From assembly GCA_902621345.1 (NCBI GenBank), contig CACNLV010000001.1:620001-684000 (forward strand): 64,000 nucleotides of DNA. The letters run 5' to 3'. A program made the position numbers and the translations under genes. The notes under the pieces were generated by a model. That model made no database searches, had not been told where the DNA came from, and worked only from the letters and a program-made list of their open reading frames with translations. Origin of the DNA: an uncultured Pelagibacteraceae bacterium. Lineage in GTDB: Bacteria > Pseudomonadota > Alphaproteobacteria > Pelagibacterales > Pelagibacteraceae. Below, piece by piece: positions 17,531-27,165 of the stretch (the first letter of the stretch is position 1; each line of letters begins with the position of its first letter).

Positions 17531-19232
17531 TTCTTTTATCTTCGTGTCTGATTATCTTAAATTTTATACCTTTTTGTTTAAGCTCTGCAATAAAATTAGT
17601 AAAATTTTTAAGATCTCTAATTATAAGTTGAAACTTGAAATTAATATAATTTGGGTTTTTCCCAACCATTTCGAGATTTGATATGTTTAATTTATGTTGT
17701 CCGATAAGTGAACTAACATTACCTAATTGACCGGGTTTATCAGGCAAAGAAATCCATAGAGTCGTATTGTATTTTTTTACTCTTTCTTGTTTTTTTTCTC
17801 CTTTATCGTGCCAATACTTTCTAATAGCAGATCTTGCCTTACCTGTTTTTGTAATTGGTATCCAATGAAGTGATGGTGAATTATTTTTGGATGTTGTAAT
17901 TTTCACAGTATCTCCATTTCTTAAGATACTTTGTAATTCTCCTTTGTTGCCGTTAATCTCACAACCAACAGCCGTATCACCTATTTTTGTGTGTACAGCA
18001 TATGCAAAATCAATTGGAGTTGCGTTTTTTGGCAATTTTATTACAGATCCTTTAGGTGTAAAACAAAACACATTTTCTTGGAACATTTGCATTTTAGTAT
18101 ATTCGTACGAATGTTCTGGATTTTCATTTTTTTCAATAATTTCGACTAAATCTTTTAACCAATCATACTCTTTCCAGGTTAAAGAGTTAAATTTTTCAGA
18201 AGATTTATATTGCCAATGTGATGCTATACCTCGCTCAGCAAAATCGTGCATCTTTTTAGTTCTTATTTGTATTTCAATTGGTTTTTTATAAGAGCCAATT
18301 ACTGCAGTGTGTATTGACTTATATCCATTAATTTTCGGTGATGATATATAATCTTTGAATTTTCCTGGAATACAATTCCACTCTTTATGAATTGTCCCTA
18401 AAGTTTTATAGCAATCATCTATATTATCTAGAATAATTCTAAATCCAATTATATCGGTAATTTGCTCTAATGAGACTCTTTTCTTTTGAACTTTTCTCCA
18501 AATTGAAAAAGGAGTTTTTTCTCTACCAAAAATTTTTGACTGAATATTGTTCTGAGATAATAATGTATTTATTTCATTTGATAACGTTTCGAAAATATCT
18601 TTTTTATCTAATTTTATTTCGTCTAATCGTTTTTGAATTAATGACCTCGCATCATTATTTAAAATTTCAAAAGATAAATCTTCTAATTCATCTCTAATTC
18701 TATGCATACCCATTCTGTCAGCCAGAGGTGCATATATCTCCATTGTTTCTTGAGCTATTCTTTGTCTTTTATCTTTTTTTTTAATTGCTTTGATGGTCCT
18801 CATATTATGTAGCCGATCTGCAATTTTAACTAATAAAACTCTTATATCTTTTGACGTAGCTAAAATTAACTTTCTAAAGTTTTCCGCTTTTGAGTTCGGT
18901 GATGCGGTATTTTCAAATACAGAAATTTTTGTTACTCCATCAACTAAATCAGCCACTTCAATTCCAAATTCTCCTTTGATCGTCTCATAGGTTGCATACG
19001 TATCCTCGATAGTATCGTGTAATAAACCAGTTGTTATTGTTGCACTGTCTAACTTTAAATCTGTTAAAATATTTGCTACTTCAATTGGATGAACCGAATA
19101 TGGGTCTCCTGATGCTCTTTTTTGGTTTTCGTGCGCCTTAACTGCAAAATCGTAAGCTTTATTTAATCTTTCTGGATTCAAAAATTTATTATAATTTTTG
19201 ACTTTATTTATGAGTTCTTGAGAATTTAACAT
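17487..19232 (-). CDS. rsh: (p)ppGpp synthetase/hydrolase (RelA/SpoT homologue)
   Basis: Encodes 581 residues. The HD hydrolase domain has its HD pair at 72-73 (LLHDTIEDT). The synthetase domain (about 225-340) shows GKFKDYISSPKINGYKS and PIEIQIRTKKMHDFAE. A TGS domain follows (VFCFTPKGSVIKLP, about 385-450). The end is an ACT-like segment (WISLPDKPGQLGNVSSLIG). It is shorter than 700-750-residue Rsh proteins and seems to lack the zinc-finger region before the ACT domain. It is likely bifunctional in the stringent response. Confidence 0.94.
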   Translation of the reverse strand: MLNSQELINKVKNYNKFLNPERLNKAYDFAVKAHENQKRASGDPYSVHPIEVANILTDLKLDSATITTGLLHDTIEDTYATYETIKGEFGIEVADLVDGVTKISVFENTASPNSKAENFRKLILATSKDIRVLLVKIADRLHNMRTIKAIKKKDKRQRIAQETMEIYAPLADRMGMHRIRDELEDLSFEILNNDARSLIQKRLDEIKLDKKDIFETLSNEINTLLSQNNIQSKIFGREKTPFSIWRKVQKKRVSLEQITDIIGFRIILDNIDDCYKTLGTIHKEWNCIPGKFKDYISSPKINGYKSIHTAVIGSYKKPIEIQIRTKKMHDFAERGIASHWQYKSSEKFNSLTWKEYDWLKDLVEIIEKNENPEHSYEYTKMQMFQENVFCFTPKGSVIKLPKNATPIDFAYAVHTKIGDTAVGCEINGNKGELQSILRNGDTVKITTSKNNSPSLHWIPITKTGKARSAIRKYWHDKGEKKQERVKKYNTTLWISLPDKPGQLGNVSSLIGQHKLNISNLEMVGKNPNYINFKFQLIIRDLKNFTNFIAELKQKGIKFKIIRHEDKRNAFTQKILKYFKKN

Positions 19233-19251
19233 CCTTAATTATATCATTAAT

Positions 19252-19749
19252 TTAGACAAGTTTAATAGATCTTATGTCACTATTTGATAAAGAAAAAATG
19301 AAATCTTTTATATATAGTTTTGAATTAGGGTATCCCCAATTTTTTTCTATCTCAAATAATGGTATTAATACAAAGTTTCTAAGGTGCATTCTAGGATGAG
19401 GAACATTTATGCCATTTGAGGTAATTTTTTGATTATAGTCAATAATATCAATATCACATATACGTGGTGAATTTTTAGGAGTTTTTTTTCTTCCTAAAGA
19501 TATTTCTATCTGCTTACATAGCTTTAATAATTCTAGCATTTTTAGATCTGATGAAACTTTTAAAACAATATTATAAAATTTTGGATTTTTTGGATTTGGC
19601 CAAGATAAAGTTTCGTAGTAATTTGAGGATCTAATTATATTTATACCTTTGGAATATAATTCGAATTTAGTTTTTTCTATATTTTTTTTTCTGTTACCAA
19701 GATTGGAACCAACACTCAAATAAATAATTTTAGCTTGTTTTTCTGACAT
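19252..19749 (-). CDS. folK: 2-amino-4-hydroxy-6-hydroxymethyldihydropteridine pyrophosphokinase
   Basis: Encodes 165 residues from the ATG at 19749; an in-frame TTG at 19824 would add an unlikely extension inside smpB. Motifs are [16 protein letters not shown], then FYNIVLKV and the metal-binding [12 protein letters not shown] followed by [16 protein letters not shown]. It pyrophosphorylates the pterin precursor of folate. It overlaps the smpB end by 20 bases. Other folate genes are not nearby. Confidence 0.93.
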   Translation of the reverse strand: MSEKQAKIIYLSVGSNLGNRKKNIEKTKFELYSKGINIIRSSNYYETLSWPNPKNPKFYNIVLKVSSDLKMLELLKLCKQIEISLGRKKTPKNSPRICDIDIIDYNQKITSNGINVPHPRMHLRNFVLIPLFEIEKNWGYPNSKLYIKDFIFSLSNSDIRSIKLV

Positions 19750-20200
19750 ATCTTGCTTTATCGCGATTCCAATCTCTTCTTTTAATCGCAGCTCTCTTAT
19801 CAAATTTCTTTTTTCCTTTAGCAACAGCTAATTCAATTTTGGCTTTACCTTTCTTAAAATACATTTTTGTGGGAATTATTGTTAAACCTTCTCTTTGCAT
19901 TTTACCTATAAGTTTATTTATTTCTTTTTTATTTAGTAAAAGTTTCCTTTCATCTAGTGGTTTATGATTTATATAACTTGCTTGTTTATAAGATGCTATA
20001 TGGGAATTAATTAAAATAATTTCTCCATTTTTTTCAACAGCGTAAGAATCTGCTATATTAACTTTACCTTGCCTTAAAGATTTGATCTCCGAACCTTTTA
20101 AAACAATTCCAGCCTCTAAGAGACTTTCAAAAAAATAATTAAAACTGGCTTTTCTATTTAAACAGATTATTTTTAAACCTTGATTGGTTTTTTTTATCAT
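19730..20200 (-). CDS. smpB: SsrA-binding protein SmpB
   Basis: Encodes 156 residues. The OB-fold signature reads [19 protein letters not shown], with DSYA and the basic C-terminal tail [20 protein letters not shown] that enters the ribosomal mRNA channel. It delivers tmRNA to stalled ribosomes. It starts one base inside the dapA stop and overlaps folK. The tmRNA gene itself is not in this window. Confidence 0.96.
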   Translation of the reverse strand: MIKKTNQGLKIICLNRKASFNYFFESLLEAGIVLKGSEIKSLRQGKVNIADSYAVEKNGEIILINSHIASYKQASYINHKPLDERKLLLNKKEINKLIGKMQREGLTIIPTKMYFKKGKAKIELAVAKGKKKFDKRAAIKRRDWNRDKARYVRKTS

Positions 20201-21081
20201 TAAATCAATTTAGATGACCGAAGTGCTTTTTCTACAATACCCTTCGTTTTCTCTGTAACTTTAACTAACGGAAGTCTAACATCATCAGTGCAAAGATTTA
20301 ATAATTTTGCTGCATATTTAACTGGACTTGGATTACTTTCAACAAACATAGCATTATGCAAAGGCTGCAACATTTCATCTAGTTTTGTAGTTTCTTGAAT
20401 TGATTTGTCATCATTTTTTACAGAATTTTTTTGGAATTCAGAACATAATTTAGGTGCTATATTAGCTGTAACGCTTATAGCTCCAACACCTCCCCTTTTA
20501 TTAAAGTCCATTGCATTGTCATCATTTCCAGTTAATTGAATAAATTCTTTTCCCATTTTCTCTAATGTTTGATTTACTCTGTTCAAGTCTCCAGTAGCAT
20601 CCTTTACACCAACAATATTTTTTAATTCAAACAATCTTGCCATTGTGTCCACAGACATATCAATTACAGATCTTCCTGGAATATTATAAATCAGGATTGG
20701 TATCCCACATTTATCATTTATAGCCTTGTAGTGTTGATACAAGCCTTCTTGTGTTGGCTTGTTATAATATGGAGTAACAATAAGAGCTCCGTTTGCCCCT
20801 ATTTTTTCAGCATGTTTTGTTAGAGAAATCGCTTCTTCTGTGGAATTCGATCCAGTTCCTGCAATAACAGGTAATTTACCGCTACTTTCTTTTACGCATA
20901 GTTCAATTACTTTTTGATGCTCGTCATGACTTAAAGTTGGAGACTCACCTGTTGTACCAGCGGGTACTAGACCATTTGTACCATTTTCGATGTGAAAATG
21001 TATTAACTTGATGTAATTTTCTTCATCAAGTTGATTATTTTTAAATGGGGTGACTAAAGCAACATTTGAACCTTTAAACAT
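20200..21081 (-). CDS. dapA: 4-hydroxy-tetrahydrodipicolinate synthase
   Basis: Encodes 293 residues, a TIM-barrel aldolase. [14 protein letters not shown] binds pyruvate, [11 protein letters not shown] holds the proton-relay tyrosine, and GVKDATGDL carries the Schiff-base lysine. It commits aspartate semialdehyde plus pyruvate to lysine/DAP synthesis. It is transcribed leftward ahead of smpB and folK, and faces the transglycosylase gene across 43 bases. Confidence 0.96.
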   Translation of the reverse strand: MFKGSNVALVTPFKNNQLDEENYIKLIHFHIENGTNGLVPAGTTGESPTLSHDEHQKVIELCVKESSGKLPVIAGTGSNSTEEAISLTKHAEKIGANGALIVTPYYNKPTQEGLYQHYKAINDKCGIPILIYNIPGRSVIDMSVDTMARLFELKNIVGVKDATGDLNRVNQTLEKMGKEFIQLTGNDDNAMDFNKRGGVGAISVTANIAPKLCSEFQKNSVKNDDKSIQETTKLDEMLQPLHNAMFVESNPSPVKYAAKLLNLCTDDVRLPLVKVTEKTKGIVEKALRSSKLI

Positions 21082-21124
21082 AAGTACTTATAACATAGTT
21101 TAAGGATTCATATAGTAAAAGAAT

Positions 21125-23344
21125 ATGTTTAAAAAATTCTTATTAATTATTAGTTTGTTTACAATTTTTAATCAATCTGTTCAAACATTTGCAGAAATAA
21201 TACCATTAAAAAAGCCTATACAAACTGTAGAGGAAAAAGAAAAGAAACTGCTTAAAGATGTCTTAAAACCTTTGCAAAAACCATCAACTAAAAAAGTCAT
21301 AAAAAACGAACAAAAACAACCTGATTACAAAAAAGTTACAAAAAAGAAGTCAAATATAGGTATAATTTTACCAAAAAAAAAACCTTTGATAGCAGGTGTT
21401 AAAAAAGACGATCCTGTTAAAAAATCAAAATATTACAGTAAAAAAGATTTTGCATTAGCAAAAAAAGCTTTGAGTGAGATGAAACAAGCAAAGTGGACCT
21501 CTGCTTTAAAAACTTCAAAAAGAGCTAGGGATAAATCAATTTATAATTTCATACAATGGAGACACCTCTTAACAAAAGGAAATAAAGCCTCGTATTATGA
21601 ATATAAAGCATTTATTGATGCTAATGAGGATTACCCGAGAATAGGTCGAATTAAATATTTAGCAGAACATAAACTTTCAACAGATACTGTGTCACCAAAA
21701 AAGATTATTAGTTGGTTTGAAGCTAGTGAACCGTTAAGTGGTTTTGGAAAAATGATACTAGGAGAAAGCTATATTTTGTTGGGCAATAAACAAAAGGGAA
21801 TATCATTAGTCAAAAAAGGATGGATAACAGCTGAACTTAACAGATCTGAACTTAAATTTTATAGGAAAAAATTTAAAAAATATCTAAATTCTGATGATTA
21901 TATTAAAAGAGCAGATTACCTTGCCTGGAATAATAAATATTGGGATTTAAAAAGACTTTTAAGATATTTACCAAAAGATTATCAGCTTTTATACACAGCT
22001 AGGCAACTTTTAATGAGTAAGTCATATGGTGTAGATAATGCTATTGCAAAAGTTCCTAATAAATTTAAAAATGATGCAGGGTTAAATTACGATAGATTAA
22101 AATGGAGACGAAAAAGAGGTAGGGTTGATAGTTCTCTGGAAATCTTATTAAAGATTAATAATACAAAAGATTATCTTGTTCGACCAGATAAATGGTGGAT
22201 AGAAAGAGAAATTATTTCAAGATCTCTTATTTATAAAAAAAAGTTTGAATTAGCTTATAAGATATCAAGTAATCATGCATTAACTGAAGGACCTGAATAT
22301 GCAGCAGCTGAATGGATGAGTGGATGGATAGCACTAAGTTTTTTAAATGACCCCTTATTGGCAAAAGATCATTTTGAAAATTTTTATAATAATGTGGGCT
22401 ATCCCATAAGTGTATCACGGGGTGCTTATTGGTTAGGAAAAACTTACCAAAAGCTTGGAGAAAAAAATTTAGCTATTGAATGGCTTGAAAAAGCTGCAGG
22501 ATTTTTAACCACTTATTACGGTCAATTAGCATTTATGGAACTAGATCCTAATAAAACTTTTGAACTTCCAAAAGATTTAGAGGTATCAAAAGATTATAAA
22601 GATTATTTTTTTAAAAAAGAATTAGTAAAAACAATTTATCTTCTTGATGAACTCAACAACGACAAATATACTAAACATATTCTTCGACACCTAGCTAATG
22701 ATAATATAGAAAATGGAAGTGAAATTTTGGCAGCACAATTAGCAACAAGTATTGATAGGTTTGATTTTGCAATTCAAATTGCTAAAATTGCCTCTTATGA
22801 AAAAAGATTTCATAATAAATTTAATTATCCAATTATAAGTACACCCAAATATATCAATGGGAGAAAAATTCCTGAAACTGCTTTTATTCTATCAATAATC
22901 AGACAAGAAAGTGAATTTGATTTAAGCGCCAATAGTCATGCAGGTGCAAAAGGTTTAATGCAACTTATGCCCTACACTGCAAAAGTAGTCGCTAAACAAG
23001 CAAAGCTTCCCTACTCAAAATCAAGATTAACAAAGGATGCTGAGTACAATATAAATCTTGGATCACATTACATAGCTGGTTTAATTCTTGATTATGATGG
23101 AGCTTATCCATTTGCTGTTGCTGCTTATAACGCTGGACCCAAAAGAGTTAAATATTGGAAAAAAATAAATAAAAACCCTCAAAAAAAGCAAATTGATTAT
23201 ATAAACTGGATTGAGCTAATTAAATTTAGAGAAACTAGAAATTATGTGCAAAGAGTTTTAGAAAATTATAATGTCTATCGATATATTTTAGAGCAAAAAC
23301 CAATAAAAATGAAAAATTTTTTTAAAGATGACCCTCTTTATTAA
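21125..23344 (+). CDS. slt: Soluble-type lytic murein transglycosylase
   Basis: Encodes 739 residues. A signal peptide (about residues 1-24, ending TFA) precedes a Lys/Pro-rich stretch to about 110 with IIPLKKP-like repeats. A long alpha-helical superhelix follows, then the C-terminal SLT domain: IRQESEFDLSANSHAGAKGL with the catalytic Glu, GLMQLMPYTA and VAAYNAGPKRV. It cleaves murein with 1,6-anhydro ends in the periplasm. Length matches Slt70-like proteins plus the extension. The TPR-glycosyltransferase gene follows 2 bases later. Confidence 0.9.
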   Translation: MFKKFLLIISLFTIFNQSVQTFAEIIPLKKPIQTVEEKEKKLLKDVLKPLQKPSTKKVIKNEQKQPDYKKVTKKKSNIGIILPKKKPLIAGVKKDDPVKKSKYYSKKDFALAKKALSEMKQAKWTSALKTSKRARDKSIYNFIQWRHLLTKGNKASYYEYKAFIDANEDYPRIGRIKYLAEHKLSTDTVSPKKIISWFEASEPLSGFGKMILGESYILLGNKQKGISLVKKGWITAELNRSELKFYRKKFKKYLNSDDYIKRADYLAWNNKYWDLKRLLRYLPKDYQLLYTARQLLMSKSYGVDNAIAKVPNKFKNDAGLNYDRLKWRRKRGRVDSSLEILLKINNTKDYLVRPDKWWIEREIISRSLIYKKKFELAYKISSNHALTEGPEYAAAEWMSGWIALSFLNDPLLAKDHFENFYNNVGYPISVSRGAYWLGKTYQKLGEKNLAIEWLEKAAGFLTTYYGQLAFMELDPNKTFELPKDLEVSKDYKDYFFKKELVKTIYLLDELNNDKYTKHILRHLANDNIENGSEILAAQLATSIDRFDFAIQIAKIASYEKRFHNKFNYPIISTPKYINGRKIPETAFILSIIRQESEFDLSANSHAGAKGLMQLMPYTAKVVAKQAKLPYSKSRLTKDAEYNINLGSHYIAGLILDYDGAYPFAVAAYNAGPKRVKYWKKINKNPQKKQIDYINWIELIKFRETRNYVQRVLENYNVYRYILEQKPIKMKNFFKDDPLY

Positions 23345-23346
23345 AT

Positions 23347-24942
23347 ATGGAATTTAATCAATCTTTTTTTCAGCAAAAATTAAAATCTGGAATTGAATTT
23401 TTCAATAAAAATAAACTAAATGAAGCTATTAGATGTTTTAAATTTTTAATAAATGAAAAATCGACACAAATTATAGCTTTTTTATATTTAGGAATAATAG
23501 AAATAAGAAAAAATAATAATGAAGACGCAAAAAAATATTTTTTTAAAATTCTTGAAATAGATAAAAATCATGAATTTGCAAATTTAAATTTAGGGCTCCT
23601 TTCTTTCCAAGAGAAAGATATAAAAAAAACAGTACATTATTTCAATAAAACAATAGAAATAAATCAAGAAAATTTGTTAGCTAAATATCATCTTGGATTA
23701 ATTGATATGATAAATAAGGAATATGAGATAGCCAAAAAAAAATTTGAAGATATTTTATTAAGAGAGCCAAAAAATATTAGCGCGCTTAATAATCTTGGGA
23801 TTTGTTATTCAAAGCAAATTAATTTTAAAAAAGCAATTAACTTATTTAAAGAATGTCTTAATATAAATAATAAAAATAAACAAGCTATCCTAAATTTGGC
23901 TAATTGTTTATTTCAAATAAAAGATTTTGAAAAATCAATCATAAATTACAATAAAGTTCTAGAGATTGATAAAGAACATGTTATTGCCAAGATAGGATTA
24001 AGTAAATGTTACTTTGCTTTACATAATTACGATAAGGCCTTTTATTTTTTTGAGGCAAGAAAAAAAGCGCAATTAGATAATATGAAAATTACTAATAAAT
24101 TGATTAAAGATTTTGATTGTAAAGAATGGTTTAAGGAAAAAATAGATAAAAAAAAAATTTTGATACTTAGTGAACAAGGTATTGGAGATAATTTACAATT
24201 TGCTAGATATATCTTTTGGTTAAAGGAAAAATTTAATTGTGATATAATTTTCTATGTTAATAAAAAAATTTCACACCTTTTTAAAAACTGTCCTTGTAAA
24301 ATTATAAATAATTTAGATCAAGTCGATAAAATTGACTTTTATCAATATTTATTATCTTTACCGTACATCTATTACATTATTGAAAATAAATTTAAAAAAT
24401 GTATTCCCTTTATTACTATTGATAAATCTAACAATTTATATTGGAAAAAAAAACTTGAAAAATTAAAAAAACCTCGAATTGTAATTCAATGGAAAGGTAA
24501 TGAAAAATTTGTTGATGACCAGCAAAGATCTATACCTATTAAATTTTTTAGTGATTTAATAAAAAATGAGAATTACTCTTTTATAAGTTTACAGAAAGAT
24601 AATTTTTCTACAGAAATTAAACAAAATAACCTACAAGATTTTATTACAGATTTTTCAGAATTGATTGATCTTGGGGATAAGAGTTTTTTAGATACCATAT
24701 CTGTTTTGAATAATATAGATTTATTAATTTCTGTTGATACCTCAATGACACACCTTGCATCTACAATGCAAACTAAAACTTTACTCTTACTCAATTCTAA
24801 TCCAGATTGGAGATGGCATGTTGAATTAAAAGAAAAATGTTTTTACGACAATCTAGAAATTGTAAAAGCTGATAAAATAAATAATTGGGGATCGATCTCT
24901 ATAATAGTTAATGATAAATTAAGAGAATTATTCAAAAACTAA
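23347..24942 (+). CDS. TPR-repeat protein with C-terminal glycosyltransferase-like domain
   Basis: Encodes 531 residues. About six or seven 34-residue tetratricopeptide repeats fill residues 5-245 (examples: AIRCFKFLINEKS and ALNNLGICYSKQINFKKAI). The rest resembles the GT9/GT41-like domain found in many TPR-glycosyltransferases: LSEQGIGDNLQFARYI and the donor-site region LISVDTSMTHLASTMQ, then NPDWRWH. It probably glycosylates a protein or envelope target, but the acceptor is unknown. No signal peptide is seen. It begins 2 bases after slt and is likely co-transcribed with it. Confidence 0.75.
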   Translation: MEFNQSFFQQKLKSGIEFFNKNKLNEAIRCFKFLINEKSTQIIAFLYLGIIEIRKNNNEDAKKYFFKILEIDKNHEFANLNLGLLSFQEKDIKKTVHYFNKTIEINQENLLAKYHLGLIDMINKEYEIAKKKFEDILLREPKNISALNNLGICYSKQINFKKAINLFKECLNINNKNKQAILNLANCLFQIKDFEKSIINYNKVLEIDKEHVIAKIGLSKCYFALHNYDKAFYFFEARKKAQLDNMKITNKLIKDFDCKEWFKEKIDKKKILILSEQGIGDNLQFARYIFWLKEKFNCDIIFYVNKKISHLFKNCPCKIINNLDQVDKIDFYQYLLSLPYIYYIIENKFKKCIPFITIDKSNNLYWKKKLEKLKKPRIVIQWKGNEKFVDDQQRSIPIKFFSDLIKNENYSFISLQKDNFSTEIKQNNLQDFITDFSELIDLGDKSFLDTISVLNNIDLLISVDTSMTHLASTMQTKTLLLLNSNPDWRWHVELKEKCFYDNLEIVKADKINNWGSISIIVNDKLRELFKN

Positions 24943-24957
24943 ATATTATCGAAGAAA

Positions 24958-25049
24958 TGGCGGAAAAGGAGGGATTCGAACCCTCGGTACAAGTTTCCTC
25001 GCACGGTCATTTAGCAAACGACTGGTTTAAGCCTCTCACCCACTTTTCC
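24958..25049 (-). tRNA. tRNA-Ser (anticodon GCT)
   Basis: On the minus strand the gene runs from GGAAAAG at 25049 to the CCA at 24960-24958, which is encoded. The acceptor stem GGAAAAG pairs with CTTTTCC. The anticodon stem GTCGT/ATGAC encloses the loop TTGCTAA, with the anticodon at 25013-25015 on the plus strand as agc. A long variable arm is present, as expected for tRNA-Ser, and the T-arm is GAGGG-TTCGAAT-CCCTC. It reads AGC and AGU codons. The gene lies between the TPR-glycosyltransferase and the sugar-epimerase genes. Confidence 0.96.
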
Positions 25050-25078
25050 AATTAATGAATTTTAATAATTTATATGAC

Positions 25079-26125
25079 TTACTTATATATATCAATAATT
25101 TCATCAATTATTGAATTACTATTATATAAAACTGACCATTTTGGATAATCTTTTTTAAATTTTGATAAATCAGAGATATACCAAATGTGATCTCCTATTC
25201 TATTTTTTTTTAAGTATTTAATCTTAATTTTTAATTTTAACCTTTTTTCAACATGATTAATGGCTTCTATTACTGAGCAGTTAGAATATTTTCCTCCACC
25301 AATATTGTAAACTTCACCAGGTTTTGGTTTTTTAACAAATTCCCAAAAAGCATTAATTAGATCCTTACTATGGAGATTGTCTCTAACTTGTTTACCTTTA
25401 TAGCCAATAATATTATAGGATTTATTTTTTATACAAGACTTTACTAAAAAAGATAAAAAACCATGTAATCCAGCACCAGAATGATTTGGTCCAGTCAAGC
25501 ATCCTGCTCTAAAAATTCCAATTTTTAAACCATAATTTTTCCCAAATTCCTGAGCAAGGATATCAGCATATGTTTTTGAAACACCAAAAAAACTATGAAC
25601 AGAATTATCAATATTAAAATTTTCATTTATTCCTTTTTTTAAAAATAATTTTGATAAAGGTTCATATCGTGTTCTTTTTTCAACTAACTTCAATCTATTA
25701 GGACTATCACCATAAACTTTATTAGTGGATAAATAGATGACTTTAGCTAAAGGACAATACTTTTGCGTATTAGTAAAAATATTTAAAGAACCCAGTGCAT
25801 TAACTTCAAAATCTAAAAAGATATTATCTTTAGCAAAATCGTGTGATGGCTGAGCTGCTGCATGAATTACAATAGAAATGTTTTTATTAAATTTTTTAAA
25901 TATATTTTGTATTTTTTCCTTATTTCTTATATCAAAATTATATTGAGTATAGCTTCTATTCTTGCTAAGTTTTTTTTGTATCCACAGTGTATTTCCATCA
26001 CTTCCAAAAAATTTTTTTCTAAGGTTATTATCTATTCCTATTACCTTAAAACCTTTTTTTAAAAAAAAAAAAGCAGACTCAGATCCAACCAAACCATTAG
26101 AGCCTGTGATTAAGACAATTGACAT
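25079..26125 (-). CDS. NAD-dependent epimerase/dehydratase, CDP-paratose 2-epimerase-like
   Basis: Encodes 348 residues of the extended SDR fold. The Rossmann glycine motif is ITGSNGLVGSESAFFF. HAAAQPSHDFAKDN, LSTNKVYGD and FRAGCLTGPNHSGAGLHG are like CDP-paratose/CDP-tyvelose epimerases. The usual catalytic Tyr of YxxxK is Phe here (FFGVSK), which I recall as a feature of this subgroup. No CDP-sugar synthesis genes are present, so the exact substrate is uncertain. Its ATG overlaps or abuts the second SDR stop upstream. The product likely enters a surface glycan. Confidence 0.78.
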   Translation of the reverse strand: MSIVLITGSNGLVGSESAFFFLKKGFKVIGIDNNLRKKFFGSDGNTLWIQKKLSKNRSYTQYNFDIRNKEKIQNIFKKFNKNISIVIHAAAQPSHDFAKDNIFLDFEVNALGSLNIFTNTQKYCPLAKVIYLSTNKVYGDSPNRLKLVEKRTRYEPLSKLFLKKGINENFNIDNSVHSFFGVSKTYADILAQEFGKNYGLKIGIFRAGCLTGPNHSGAGLHGFLSFLVKSCIKNKSYNIIGYKGKQVRDNLHSKDLINAFWEFVKKPKPGEVYNIGGGKYSNCSVIEAINHVEKRLKLKIKIKYLKKNRIGDHIWYISDLSKFKKDYPKWSVLYNSNSIIDEIIDIYK

Positions 26126-27165
26126 TATAATAACTTTTTTAAGGCTTTTTTATTTTTAATCAAGCTTTGAAATGTTTCATTTATAATAGTGTTTAATTTT
26201 TTAACAACTCTCCATTTATAATTAGAATAAATTTTTTTGTTATCTGTTATGTAATATCGCAAATCATAATTAGAAGTTTTGATTTTCTTTTTAAATTTTA
26301 TCTTATTTTTTGTAATATTCTCACAATACTTGGTTAATTCTTTTAATGAAATTGCATTAGTTGATCCTCCCCCAACATTAAAAGTATGATTATTTATTTT
26401 AGAAATTTTAGAAATTTGCTCTTCAATTAATGAGCATAAATCATTTATATCTAGTATATCTCTTATTTGATTTCCATAACCTCCGTAACCTTGATATGTT
26501 ATCGGGATCCTATTTATGTGCCTCCAAAGCCACATACTAATGAATCCTTGGTCTTGTTTCCCAAATTGACCATAACCTGATACAACTCCAAATCTATTTA
26601 TAAGATATTTAATATTATAAAGATATGAATATTCTTTTATTAAATTTTCTGAACTTAATTTAGTAAAACCATAAAATGAAACAGGAGATTCTTTTGAAAA
26701 TTTCTCATTAATTTTTATCTTTTTTTTTAATCTTGTTTTAAAACTGATATTTTTAAATAAATTGTTTATTTTATTAATTGAATATACCCGTGACGTTGAA
26801 AGGTAAATTATCTTAGAGTTATTAATTTTAGCTATTTCTAACAAATTTAATGTAGATCTTAAATTAGAGTCAAAAACTAATTTAGAATTTTTTTTTGATA
26901 ATTCTACGGAAGGCTCTGCGCAACAATCTATAATCAAGTTAATTTTTTTTTTTATATTTTTTAATTTTTTTAAACAATTATTTGATGCTAAATTTAACTT
27001 AAAGTTCTTAATATTGTAATTTTTCAATTTTTTTTGGTTTAAATATGAGGTATTTCTTGATAAATTATCAACTGTAATAACAACAGAATTTTTAATTTTT
27101 TGCTTTAAATAAATTGCTAGACTGGATCCTATAAATCCACATCCACCAGGAATTAATATAAGCAT
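26125..27165 (-). CDS. NAD-dependent epimerase/dehydratase (second SDR of the pair)
   Basis: Encodes 346 residues. The glycine motif is IPGGCGFIGSSLAIYL; CCAEPSVELSK, LSTSRVY and the catalytic Tyr-Lys in SFYGFTKLSSEN follow. VVSGYGQFGKQDQGF and QIRDILDINDL resemble the CDP-paratose epimerase group. Unlike its neighbour it keeps the Tyr of YxxxK. The gene is first in the leftward pair. Its start codon at 27163-27165 can share CATG with the divergent glycosyltransferase. The protein is very rich in Lys, Asn and Ile. Confidence 0.75.
   Translation of the reverse strand: MLILIPGGCGFIGSSLAIYLKQKIKNSVVITVDNLSRNTSYLNQKKLKNYNIKNFKLNLASNNCLKKLKNIKKKINLIIDCCAEPSVELSKKNSKLVFDSNLRSTLNLLEIAKINNSKIIYLSTSRVYSINKINNLFKNISFKTRLKKKIKINEKFSKESPVSFYGFTKLSSENLIKEYSYLYNIKYLINRFGVVSGYGQFGKQDQGFISMWLWRHINRIPITYQGYGGYGNQIRDILDINDLCSLIEEQISKISKINNHTFNVGGGSTNAISLKELTKYCENITKNKIKFKKKIKTSNYDLRYYITDNKKIYSNYKWRVVKKLNTIINETFQSLIKNKKALKKLL

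Noticed and set aside
24943-25078. Attachment-site duplication around tRNA-Ser
   Set aside because: No copy of the tRNA 3' end was seen in the flanking 5 kb, and no integrase gene is present.
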